Shown: in pieces, positions 1 through 6,690 of the stretch
Position numbering within the stretch: position 1 is the stretch's first letter
Layout: each line of letters opens with the position of its first letter
From: Flavobacteriaceae bacterium
Lineage (GTDB): Bacteria; Bacteroidota; Bacteroidia; Flavobacteriales; Flavobacteriaceae
DNA length: 9,839 nucleotides
NCBI GenBank assembly: GCA_020435885.1
Contig: JAGQYU010000243.1
Coordinates: 1 to 9,839, forward strand
Reading direction: 5' to 3'
Notes under the pieces: model-generated
The model's input: only the letters and a program-made list of their open reading frames with translations
Databases searched by the model: none
Told to the model about the DNA's origin: nothing
Program-made: the position numbers and the translations under genes

Positions 1-156
1 ATACCCGGTTCTGAGCTCTACTTTGTATGGTCTCAAGGGGTAACAGGTTCAGCCAATCCTACTGATGATCTGTTCAGAAGTTTGGATGACCAGATATTTG
101 GGCAGAAAAAAGAGAATATCTTTTTAATAAAAGCTACCTATCGGTTTATGCTGTAA
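1..156 (+). CDS. C-terminal end of a DUF5916-type protein (5' end outside window)
   Basis: An open frame runs from base 1 to a TAA at 154-156 and gives 51 residues with no start inside the window. The fragment contains PGSELYFVWSQG, a Phe-Arg-Ser-Leu-Asp-Asp stretch, and ends NIFLIKATYRFML. This pattern (Pro-Gly-Ser, Leu-Tyr/Phe-x-Val-Trp, then a final strand ending Tyr-Arg-Phe) is what I know from the C-terminus of large Bacteroidota DUF5916 proteins, which often carry an N-terminal carbohydrate-binding CBM9-like module. The alternating hydrophobic and aromatic last strand fits an outer-membrane beta-barrel end, but that is inference. The substrate is unknown. The assignment rests on a short fragment, so it is a family-level call only. 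A hairpin with a T-rich tail follows about 35 bases downstream. Confidence 0.7.
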   Translation: MPGSELYFVWSQGVTGSANPTDDLFRSLDDQIFGQKKENIFLIKATYRFML

Positions 157-191
157 CTAACTTCTCGAGGAGTACTTCTATAAACCTTTTT

Positions 192-219
192 GCCAATTGA
201 TGTGATTGGCTCATTTTTA
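192..219 (+). terminator. Probable intrinsic terminator of the DUF5916-type gene
   Basis: A perfect 6-bp inverted repeat, GCCAAT (192-197) and ATTGGC (205-210), flanks a 7-base loop (one further T-G pair is possible) and is followed by TCATTTTTA. The T-rich side lies only downstream in the plus direction, matching the gene that ends at 156. The stem is short, so it may terminate weakly. Confidence 0.45.
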
Positions 220-286
220 TATGTTAAAGCTTGAAAGTATAAATTTCACATAAAAAGCAATAAGCTATACTGAATTATAGTAGTTG

Positions 287-526
287 TTATGTGTTAACTT
301 TTTCCAAAGATTTGTTTATTATTTCAATTATTTTTCCAATGCCAATTATTATATTTCCTTCACAAAATTTAAATTCCATTCCAACTTCTAATTTACCTTC
401 ACAATGTTGGGTTGTATTCATTGCAATTTGAGCTAAAACTGTTTCTCCTGGATTTACAAAGTTGGTTCCGATAAAAAATTGGTGCCCAGATGTTAACATT
501 TCAGTAAAATCAAATTTCCCATTCAT
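287..526 (-). CDS. Small protein resembling a free-standing EF-Tu domain III
   Basis: The protein is 79 residues, ATG start at 524-526 and TAA at 287-289. I do not recognise a named gene. The pattern strongly recalls the C-terminal beta-barrel domain (domain III) of elongation factor Tu. Residues 25-30 read NPGETV, where EF-Tu has MPGDNV. Residues 49-67 carry the spacing G-x-x-F-x-(I/F)-x-E-G, then G-x-G-x-(I/V)-x-x-I, where EF-Tu has G-L-R-F-A-I-R-E-G followed by GAG. There is no GTPase domain nearby (no P-loop, no NKxD), and 79 residues is about one barrel, so this is a solo domain and not a truncated EF-Tu. It has no signal peptide or membrane segment. It lies 73 bases downstream of polA on the same strand and has a candidate promoter of its own. 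Residues C42 and C55 are present without an obvious metal motif. Function unknown. Confidence 0.7.
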   Translation of the reverse strand: MNGKFDFTEMLTSGHQFFIGTNFVNPGETVLAQIAMNTTQHCEGKLEVGMEFKFCEGNIIIGIGKIIEIINKSLEKVNT

Positions 527-560
527 CTCTATAATATTTTACTTTAGTAGTCTTTCAATT

Positions 561-592
561 TAAACATAATAGAGACATATATTAATATCAAA
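561..592 (-). promoter_or_regulatory. Candidate Bacteroidota-type promoter for the EF-Tu-like small gene
   Basis: Read on the minus strand there is TTTG (592-589), 20 bases of spacer, then TATGTTTA (568-561). The second element matches the Bacteroidota -7 consensus TAnnTTTG at 7 of 8 positions, and the spacing to the TTTG -33 element is normal. The predicted transcript start would be about 25-30 bases before the ATG at 526. AT-rich DNA yields such matches by chance, so this is a candidate. Read-through from polA is also possible, since no convincing terminator lies between the two genes. Confidence 0.4.
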
Positions 593-599
593 TAAAAAT

Positions 600-3440
600 T
601 TAATGTGCTTCTAGCCAGTTTTCACCAATACCTACTTCTACGTCTAAAGGTACTACCAACTTGTAGGCATTTTCCATTTCGTGTTTTATAATAGGTTTTA
701 TAATTTCTAGCTCTTCCTTATAAACATCAAAAACCAATTCGTCATGTACCTGCAATAACATTTTGGATGTAAAGTTTTCTTTTTCAAAGCGTTTGTAAAT
801 ATTTATCATGGCCAGTTTTATAATGTCGGCAGCGCTACCTTGTATAGGTGCGTTTACGGCATTGCGCTCAGCAGCACCTCTAACCACAGCATTTCTGGAA
901 TTGATGTCTTGCAAATACCTACGGCGACCTAAAATGGTTTCAACATATCCATGTTCTCTGGCAAAATGAATCTGATTGTCTATATAAGTTCTCAGTTTTG
1001 GATACGTTTTGTAATAAGTGTCTATTAGCTCTTTAGCTTCACTGCGGTTTAACGTAGTTTGATTGCTTAATCCAAATGCCGAAACCCCATAAATAATACC
1101 AAAATTCACCGTTTTGGCATTGCTTCGTTGTTCACGGGTAACTTCAGCAATAGGCACACCAAACACCTTGGCTGCTGTGGAAGCGTGGATGTCTTCATGG
1201 TTTTGGAAGGCTTTTATCATGGTTTCTTCTTCACTCAAAGCGGCAATAATGCGTAATTCTATCTGCGAGTAATCTGCCGAAAGCAATACAAAATCATTAT
1301 TCCTTGGGATGAATGCCTTGCGCACATCTTGCCCTCTTTCTGTACGGATGGGAATATTCTGTAAATTTGGATTATTGGAACTTAATCTACCAGTGGCGGC
1401 CACAGCCTGTGCATAAACCGTATGTATTCTGTTGGTTTTTGGATTCACTTCATTTGGAAGAGCGTCCACGTAGGTGCTTTGTAATTTTTTATATTGACGC
1501 CATTCTAAAATATCAGCCACAATTTGATGGTCTTTTGCCAGATACGAAAGTACATCTTCGGCAGTGGAATATTGTCCGGTTTTGGTCTTTTTGGGCTTGT
1601 CAACCAATTTTAGTTTATCATATAAAATAGGCCCTAACTGTTTTGGAGAAGCCAGATTGAATTCCTCACCGGCTTGTTGGTAAATACCTTTTTCCAGTCG
1701 CTCAATATCTTCAGAAAGTTGTACGGAAAGCGTTGCTAAATAGTCTTTGTTGAGGTTTATTCCTTCAATTTCCATAGAAGCGAGTACATTAACCAGTGGA
1801 ATTTCTACCTCGTTAAAGAGTTTGGTTAAATTACTGGTTTCCAGCTCCTTTTCAAAATGTTCTTTCAATTGCAAGGTGATGTCTGCATCTTCTACGGCAT
1901 ATTCGGTTTGGTCTGTAAGATCAACATCTCTCATAGAACCTTGATTTTTACCTTTTTTACCAATAAGTTCCGTAATGGAAACGGGCTGATAATTCAAATA
2001 GGTTTCTGCAAGCACATCCATATTATGGCGCATATCCGGATTGATGAGATAGTGCGCTATCATAGTATCAAAAAGGTTGCCTTTTACCTTAATACCATAA
2101 TTTGAAAGTACTTTGATATCGTATTTCAGGTTTTGACCAATCTTTTCAATCTCTTCATTTTCAAAAAATGGTTTGAACTCATTAATTATTTGCTGCGTTT
2201 TTTGTTGATCTTCTGGAAAAGTTACGTAGTAACCTTTGCCTTTTTCCCATGAAAATGCCACGCCTACCAATTCGGCCTCCAACGCTTTTAAATTGGTAGT
2301 TTCCGTATCAAAACACACACTTTTTTGCTGAAGTAGCTGTTCTAACAATAACTTTCTGGCAAGTGATGTGTTTACATATTGATACAAATGATCTGTATTT
2401 TGAATGGTATGATAGCCATTTACAGGTTGCTTTTCAGCGATGGCTCCACTGCCGGGCTGTTCAAACAAATCGAATTGTAAGCTTTCTTGTTGTGGAGCTC
2501 TTTTGATAGGCTTTTCTACTGGAGCTTCCTCCTCTATACTTGGATAATCTGTATCTAGAGCAAAAGTTTTCAATAAGTTTTCTGTAAGTCTTCTGAATTC
2601 TAACTCATTAAAGATTTCTTTTACTTTTTCAACATCAGGAGTATTTAATTCAAAATCTTGTTCATGGAATTCTACCGGTACATCCAACATAATGGTTGCT
2701 AGTTTTTTAGAAAGTAAGCCTTGCTCGGCATGTGCAGCAATGTTTTCTTTCATTTTACCAGATAATTTGTCAACATTGGCAATCAGGTTTTCAATACTTC
2801 CATATTCCTGAATGAATTTCTTGGCAGTTTTATCACCAACTCCCGGCAGACCAGGGATGTTATCAATGCTATCACCTTTCATGGCTAAAAAATCGATCAC
2901 TTGTTCAGGTCGTTCCACTTCAAAATTTTTCTGTACTTCGGGTATACCCCAAATCTCAATGCCGTTGCCCATCCGTGAAGGTTTGTACATCAGAATATTT
3001 TCAGAAACCAGTTGGGCAAAATCTTTATCCGGTGTAACCATGTAGGTCTTATAGCCTTGTTTTTCAGCTTGTTTAGCCAATGTTCCGATAATGTCGTCCG
3101 CTTCATATCCTTCTTTAACCATTACAGGGATGTGCATGGCATTCAGTATTTTTTCTATATACGGAACAGCAATTTTAATAGCCTCGGGGGTTTCATCACG
3201 GTTAGCCTTATAAGCTTCGAACATTTCTAGTCTATCAACACTTCCGCCTTTATCAAAACATACAGCCAAATGATCAGGTTTTTCACGTTTTATAACATCT
3301 AGCAAGGAATTCATAAAACCCATAATGGCAGAGGTATCCATTCCTTTAGAGTTGATACGTGGATTTTTTATAAAGGCATAGTAACCTCTGAAAATTAAAG
3401 CGTAGGCATCTAGTAAAAAAAGGCGTTTTTGTTGCGACAT
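600..3440 (-). CDS. polA: DNA polymerase I (5' nuclease, 3'-5' exonuclease and polymerase)
   Basis: This complete 946-residue cytoplasmic repair and replication polymerase removes RNA primers and fills gaps. The 5' nuclease spans about residues 1-290, with metal-binding acids D11, D63, D115/D116, D138/D140 and D190/D193. The proofreading domain spans about 345-535 and is intact: D378 and E380 (DTET), D441 (NLKYD) and D518 (YAVEDAD). The polymerase domain spans about 540-946, with motif A DYSQIELR (723-730, steric-gate-like E728), the O helix (R772, K776, F780, Y784) and motif C QVHDE (897-901). Length is close to E. coli Pol I (928). The extra length is mainly an acidic, Pro/Gln-rich linker at about 295-345 containing QFDLF (322-326), which resembles a sliding-clamp-binding peptide. 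The ATG gives the expected N-terminus, with the first metal-binding Asp at position 11. It stands alone, 78 bases downstream of the fucosidase gene on the same strand. Confidence 0.98.
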   Translation of the reverse strand: MSQQKRLFLLDAYALIFRGYYAFIKNPRINSKGMDTSAIMGFMNSLLDVIKREKPDHLAVCFDKGGSVDRLEMFEAYKANRDETPEAIKIAVPYIEKILNAMHIPVMVKEGYEADDIIGTLAKQAEKQGYKTYMVTPDKDFAQLVSENILMYKPSRMGNGIEIWGIPEVQKNFEVERPEQVIDFLAMKGDSIDNIPGLPGVGDKTAKKFIQEYGSIENLIANVDKLSGKMKENIAAHAEQGLLSKKLATIMLDVPVEFHEQDFELNTPDVEKVKEIFNELEFRRLTENLLKTFALDTDYPSIEEEAPVEKPIKRAPQQESLQFDLFEQPGSGAIAEKQPVNGYHTIQNTDHLYQYVNTSLARKLLLEQLLQQKSVCFDTETTNLKALEAELVGVAFSWEKGKGYYVTFPEDQQKTQQIINEFKPFFENEEIEKIGQNLKYDIKVLSNYGIKVKGNLFDTMIAHYLINPDMRHNMDVLAETYLNYQPVSITELIGKKGKNQGSMRDVDLTDQTEYAVEDADITLQLKEHFEKELETSNLTKLFNEVEIPLVNVLASMEIEGINLNKDYLATLSVQLSEDIERLEKGIYQQAGEEFNLASPKQLGPILYDKLKLVDKPKKTKTGQYSTAEDVLSYLAKDHQIVADILEWRQYKKLQSTYVDALPNEVNPKTNRIHTVYAQAVAATGRLSSNNPNLQNIPIRTERGQDVRKAFIPRNNDFVLLSADYSQIELRIIAALSEEETMIKAFQNHEDIHASTAAKVFGVPIAEVTREQRSNAKTVNFGIIYGVSAFGLSNQTTLNRSEAKELIDTYYKTYPKLRTYIDNQIHFAREHGYVETILGRRRYLQDINSRNAVVRGAAERNAVNAPIQGSAADIIKLAMINIYKRFEKENFTSKMLLQVHDELVFDVYKEELEIIKPIIKHEMENAYKLVVPLDVEVGIGENWLEAH

Positions 3441-3461
3441 GATAACGATTTAGATAGAAAT

Positions 3462-3469
3462 CAAAACTA
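3462..3469 (-). promoter_or_regulatory. Candidate -7 element of the polA promoter
   Basis: On the minus strand, TAGTTTTG is an exact match to the Bacteroidota -7 consensus TAnnTTTG, in the 78-base gap upstream of polA. The start of transcription would fall about 15 bases before the ATG. No good TTTG -33 element sits at the normal distance, so support is partial. An alternative, AATCTTTG, lies a few bases further upstream. Confidence 0.3.
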
Positions 3470-3518
3470 CAAAGATTGTATTGAGTTTTAAAATTAAACG
3501 ACTAGCTTTTTAAAATAA

Positions 3519-4853
3519 TCAGTTACTTTCAATAGCCTTCATATCTTCTCTGTACAATGATACTTCACCATCTAATTGTAAAGCAATAACAGTTACATCG
3601 CTGTCAAGTTCACTCTCAGGAATACCTATATACAAAATACCGGGGACTTTTGACCATGATAGTTTGCCCACAACTTTTGTGTTTAGTTCAGTACCCGATC
3701 CTACCACATAAGCCTTTACTACATTGTTGTTCAATCCTTTAATGGCAATTGTTCCGTTCGGTTTATTATCAATATATAAATACAATGTCTTTTTATCTTT
3801 TGATAAGGCAGTTGGTCCATAAAAATGGCCGTGAGGAATGCCAGCCAATGTTACATAGATAGCTTCTTTATGTTTTGATGTCCACCTGCCTAATCCTTTT
3901 AAAATTTTCACTTGCTCTTCCGGAATGGTGCCGTCAGCCTTTGGGCCGATATCCAGTAACAAGTTGCCACCCATACTGATACAATCGACTAAAATTCTAA
4001 TGATTTGATTGACGGATTTGTAGTTAGTATCTCTCCCTTGATAACCCCAAGAATCATTCATAGTAAGACACAATTCCCAATAGTGACTTTCAGGTTTTAC
4101 TATAGGAAGGCCTTGTTCTGGTGTGGCATAATCGCCATAACCTTGTAAACGGGAGTTGATAATGGTTGTAGGGAGTTTAGTAAGTAATAACTCTCTAATT
4201 TCTTTAGCTTTCCACTGTTCAGCATTGAACTCCCAATCGCCATCAAACCAAACAAGATCCGGTTTGTAGTTTTCAGTAATTTCACCAATTTGATTAAAAT
4301 TGAATGTCACAAATTTCTGCCAACGCTTTTCATCATTTTCATAACGCTTTTCATTTCTTAAAAAATTAGGGTAATTATCATTAGACCAGTCAATTAGTGA
4401 ATAGTACAAGCCAAATTTAAGCCCCTCATTTCTGATAGCTTCTTCAAAAGGTTTTAGCAGATCACGTTTGGCAGGAGTTTTATCAAACACATCCAGCTTA
4501 CTGTATTTACTGTCCCAAAGCGCTACTCCGTCATGGTGTTTTGAAGTGATGACCGTATATGTTGCGCCACTTTCTTTGATGAGTTTTGCCCATTCCTCCG
4601 GATTGTAATTTGAAGCTGTAAAACCTTTTAATTGCTTCATATAATCTTTGTGAGATATTTTTCCGTTATGGAATGACCATGACTCGTCGATACCATCAAC
4701 AGCATAAATCCCCCAATGAATAAAAATGCCCAGTTTAGCATCTTTAAACCACTGTAAGCGTTCTTCTTTAGAAATTTCTTGTGAAAAGGTTTCCGGTATG
4801 CTAAGTAAAATAACACAAAGAAAAATTAATAAATGTTTTAATTTAGAGATCAT
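3519..4853 (-). CDS. Exported alpha-L-fucosidase, GH29
   Basis: The enzyme is 444 residues and is predicted to release terminal alpha-L-fucose by a retaining mechanism. The N-terminus is a Sec signal peptide (K4/K6, hydrophobic 8-18, likely cleavage near TFS-QE at 24/25), so it should act in the periplasm or outside the cell. The GH29 barrel shows FIHWG (44-48), KHHDG (105-109, histidines that bind fucose in the family), FGLYYS (147-152) and VWFDGDW (201-207). D204 is the probable nucleophile. Next come HYWELCLTMNDSWGYQ (257-272) and GGNLLLDIGPKADG (295-308), both typical of the family. I cannot place the acid/base with certainty. Residues from about 340 form the usual C-terminal beta-sandwich. 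Its ATG overlaps the stop codon of the glycosylasparaginase gene (ATGA), which implies translational coupling. With that partner, the core alpha-1,6-fucose on GlcNAc-Asn is an attractive substrate, but linkage specificity is not readable from sequence. Confidence 0.93.
   Translation of the reverse strand: MISKLKHLLIFLCVILLSIPETFSQEISKEERLQWFKDAKLGIFIHWGIYAVDGIDESWSFHNGKISHKDYMKQLKGFTASNYNPEEWAKLIKESGATYTVITSKHHDGVALWDSKYSKLDVFDKTPAKRDLLKPFEEAIRNEGLKFGLYYSLIDWSNDNYPNFLRNEKRYENDEKRWQKFVTFNFNQIGEITENYKPDLVWFDGDWEFNAEQWKAKEIRELLLTKLPTTIINSRLQGYGDYATPEQGLPIVKPESHYWELCLTMNDSWGYQGRDTNYKSVNQIIRILVDCISMGGNLLLDIGPKADGTIPEEQVKILKGLGRWTSKHKEAIYVTLAGIPHGHFYGPTALSKDKKTLYLYIDNKPNGTIAIKGLNNNVVKAYVVGSGTELNTKVVGKLSWSKVPGILYIGIPESELDSDVTVIALQLDGEVSLYREDMKAIESN
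4850..4853 (-). promoter_or_regulatory. ATGA stop/start overlap coupling glycosylasparaginase to fucosidase
   Basis: On the minus strand the TGA of the upstream glycosylasparaginase (4852-4850) overlaps the ATG of the fucosidase (4853-4851). No Shine-Dalgarno sequence precedes the fucosidase start; the preceding bases read CCTCC, the complement of one. Initiation probably depends on ribosomes finishing the upstream gene, which would give linked synthesis of the two enzymes. Confidence 0.75.
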
Positions 4854-5857
4854 TTTTGAGGAGGTTTAATATAAGAATCAGAAACTAAGTTTTCAAGTTT
4901 GCCGTCTTGGTATTTGGTCATACTAAATCCATCATGTATGGCATAGTAACCAGTTTCACCTTTTTTGTTAACGGCAATGTAAGCTACTTGAAAATCTTTA
5001 TACTTACTGTTAGGTTTAGAAACGATTCTGTTAACTGCTTCTTCGCAGGCTTCCTGTGGTGATTTTCCCTGACGCATCAGTTCAACGATTAAAAAACTGC
5101 CAACAGTTTTTACTACTTCTTCACCAAGTCCGGTAGCTACGGCTGCTCCTACTTCATTATCAACATATAATCCGGAACCAATAATAGGAGAATCGCCCAC
5201 GCGTCCAGCCATTTTATAAGCTAATCCGCTGGTTGTACATCCGCCTACAATATTTCCGTCTTTATCCATGGCTAGCATACCAATGGTATCATGATTTTCG
5301 ATATTGATAATAGGTTTGTATTCGCTCTTAATTTTCCATTCCTCCCATGCTTTTTTTGAAGCTTCAGTTAGTAAATCTTCTTTTTTAAAACCAATACTGT
5401 AGGCAAATTTTTCTGCTCCACTTCCGGCAAGCATCACATGTGGGGTGTCTTCCATTACTTTACGTGCCACGGAAATAGCATGGGTTATATTTTTAAGATA
5501 TACCACAGAACCACAATTACCGTTACTGTCCATAATACAGGCATCTAAGGTTACATTGCCATCTCTATCAGGTAATCCGCCTTTGCCAACTGTTTGGTTG
5601 TTTTCATCGGCCTCTTCAATCATGCAGCCTTGCTCAATAGCATCTAAGGCACTGCCTCCATTTTGGAGTGTTTCCCAAGCAGTTGTTATAGCTCTTTTTA
5701 CATTCCATGTGCCAATTACTAGTGGCAGTGATAAGGATTTGGTATTGGTAGGAGCCTTTTTTGTTTCTTCTTTTTCAGTACAATTTGTCAATGACGAACC
5801 CATAGCAATTCCTAATCCTGCCAAGGAAGATCGTTTTAAAAAATTTCTTCGTTTCAT
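4850..5857 (-). CDS. Glycosylasparaginase (N4-(beta-N-acetylglucosaminyl)-L-asparaginase), exported
   Basis: This 335-residue Ntn-hydrolase cleaves the amide between GlcNAc and Asn in glycoasparagines. The self-cleavage site is visible: H189-D190-T191-I192-G193. T191 would become the new N-terminal nucleophile of the beta subunit, leaving an alpha subunit of about 165 residues after signal removal. Other family marks are GTWNVKRA (49-56), GGSALDA (67-73), GKGGLPDRDG (91-100) and ATGLGEE (241-247, oxyanion/substrate region). The N-terminus MKRRNFLKRS is a Tat-like twin-arginine signal, followed by a hydrophobic stretch and L23-T-N-C26, a plausible lipobox with a non-standard Asn at -1. Acidic residues follow the Cys (C-T-E-K-E-E), as in some flavobacterial surface lipoproteins. 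It is the first gene of a two-gene unit with the GH29 fucosidase and is divergent from cutC. Plant-type asparaginase/isoaspartyl peptidase is the main alternative, but the overall pattern fits flavobacterial glycosylasparaginase better. Confidence 0.92.
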   Translation of the reverse strand: MKRRNFLKRSSLAGLGIAMGSSLTNCTEKEETKKAPTNTKSLSLPLVIGTWNVKRAITTAWETLQNGGSALDAIEQGCMIEEADENNQTVGKGGLPDRDGNVTLDACIMDSNGNCGSVVYLKNITHAISVARKVMEDTPHVMLAGSGAEKFAYSIGFKKEDLLTEASKKAWEEWKIKSEYKPIINIENHDTIGMLAMDKDGNIVGGCTTSGLAYKMAGRVGDSPIIGSGLYVDNEVGAAVATGLGEEVVKTVGSFLIVELMRQGKSPQEACEEAVNRIVSKPNSKYKDFQVAYIAVNKKGETGYYAIHDGFSMTKYQDGKLENLVSDSYIKPPQK

Positions 5858-5908
5858 ACACGGTATTTTTATCTAATTTAGCAATTATCTTATAAAGTTA
5901 AAGAATTT
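5858..5908. promoter_or_regulatory. Short divergent intergenic region between glycosylasparaginase and cutC
   Basis: Only 51 bases separate the two start codons, so this stretch, possibly extending into both genes, must hold both promoters. Weak -7-like elements occur on each strand: TAATTTAG on plus at about 5875, and TAACTTTA on minus at about 5893-5900. Neither matches TAnnTTTG perfectly, and neither has a clear -33 partner. There is no obvious operator. The short spacing suggests shared control, but this is inference. Confidence 0.4.
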
Positions 5909-6628
5909 ATGTTTGTTGAAGTTTGTGCAAATTCATTTCAGTCGGCTATAAACGCCCAAAATGCAGGTGCTGATAGGATAGAACTGTGTTCCGAACTGGC
6001 CGTAGGTGGTATAACTCCATCCTACGGATTGTTGAAAGAAGTGATGCAAATTCTTGAAATTCCTGTAAATGTATTGATACGGCCAAGAAGTAGTAATTTT
6101 TCGTATTCCGAAGAAGAATTCAACATAATGAAAGAAGATATATTGCTTTGCAAAGAGTTAGGTTGTGCAGGAATTGTATCAGGGGTTTTAAAAGAAGATA
6201 ACACTATTGATGTTGAAAGAACTAAGGAACTGGTTGAATTGGCCAAGCCGCTGTCATTTACCTTTCACCGTGCTTTTGATTGGACTCCAAATGCTATCAA
6301 TTCTTTTAAAGAATTATCGGACATTGGTGTTGATAGAATATTAACTTCCGGCCAACACAAAGCAGCTGTAGTAGGTTTTGAAACACTACAAGAACTATTG
6401 AAAATTTCTGATAATAAGACTATTATAATGCCCGGAGGAGGTATAAAAGCTGAAAATATTTTGCTATTCAAAGAGGCGGGTTTTAAAGAAATTCATTTTT
6501 CGGGTACTGCAAAACCTGCTCAAAAAGAAGTAAAGGTACCTATGAATTCCGGTAATTTACTTTATGAAATTGATTACCCTGTTTCTGACTCTCAGCTACT
6601 TAAAAAAATGATTGGACTTGTTAAATAA
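5909..6628 (+). CDS. cutC: CutC family TIM-barrel protein
   Basis: The protein is 239 residues, a normal length for CutC, cytoplasmic, with no signal peptide. Family marks in order are VEVCANS (3-9), GADRIELC (20-27), GGITPS (33-38), IRPR (57-60) followed by the FSYS-EE region, TFHRAFD (118-124), RILTSG (143-148), MPGGG (174-178) and HFSGT (196-200). Together these form the conserved TIM-barrel pocket rich in Arg, His and Glu. The family was named for copper homeostasis in E. coli, but that role is disputed and the pocket resembles that of an enzyme on a small polar substrate. The reaction is unknown to me. It is divergent from an N-glycan-degrading pair, 51 bases away, which could hint at a role in sugar or glycoamino-acid metabolism (inference). 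The next gene follows after 62 bases on the same strand. Confidence 0.93.
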   Translation: MFVEVCANSFQSAINAQNAGADRIELCSELAVGGITPSYGLLKEVMQILEIPVNVLIRPRSSNFSYSEEEFNIMKEDILLCKELGCAGIVSGVLKEDNTIDVERTKELVELAKPLSFTFHRAFDWTPNAINSFKELSDIGVDRILTSGQHKAAVVGFETLQELLKISDNKTIIMPGGGIKAENILLFKEAGFKEIHFSGTAKPAQKEVKVPMNSGNLLYEIDYPVSDSQLLKKMIGLVK

Positions 6629-6630
6629 GT

Positions 6631-6661
6631 GCTAAACTTTATGAGAGTTGTGCTCTTTAGC
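6631..6661 (+). terminator. Hairpin after cutC, possible weak terminator
   Basis: GCTAA (6631-6635) pairs with TTAGC (6657-6661), and AGAG (6644-6647) pairs with CTCT (6653-6656) around a TTGTG loop. The 5' side carries an unpaired bulge of about eight bases. The tail (GTAATTTTGG) is only mildly T-rich. It could attenuate transcription between cutC and the metallophosphoesterase gene without fully separating them. Confidence 0.3.
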
Positions 6662-6690
6662 GTAATTTTGGCTCTGTTAAGATATTTGTA

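Noticed and set aside
265..280. CTATA/TATAG inverted repeat as terminator for the small EF-Tu-like gene
   Set aside because: Five A/T-rich base pairs would be unstable, and the T-run on the minus strand is offset by several bases; too weak to call.
1313..3230. Several plus-strand open frames of 65-105 codons opposite polA
   Set aside because: They lie entirely inside the well-supported polA gene in antisense frames, show no family motifs, and have no promoter; they are coding shadows.
5282..5290. Asp-Thr-Ile (residues 190-192 of the glycosylasparaginase) as a Bacteroidota O-glycosylation sequon
   Set aside because: It fits the D-(S/T)-hydrophobic pattern, but this is the autoproteolysis and nucleophile site, so glycosylation there would abolish activity; the match is coincidental.
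5445..5876. 143-codon plus-strand open frame opposite the glycosylasparaginase start
   Set aside because: Antisense to a conserved gene with no recognisable domain; composition follows the complementary strand.
6681..6688. GATATTTG as a -7 box for the metallophosphoesterase gene
   Set aside because: It would place the transcription start at or after the ATG at 6691, and no -33 element is at the right distance.
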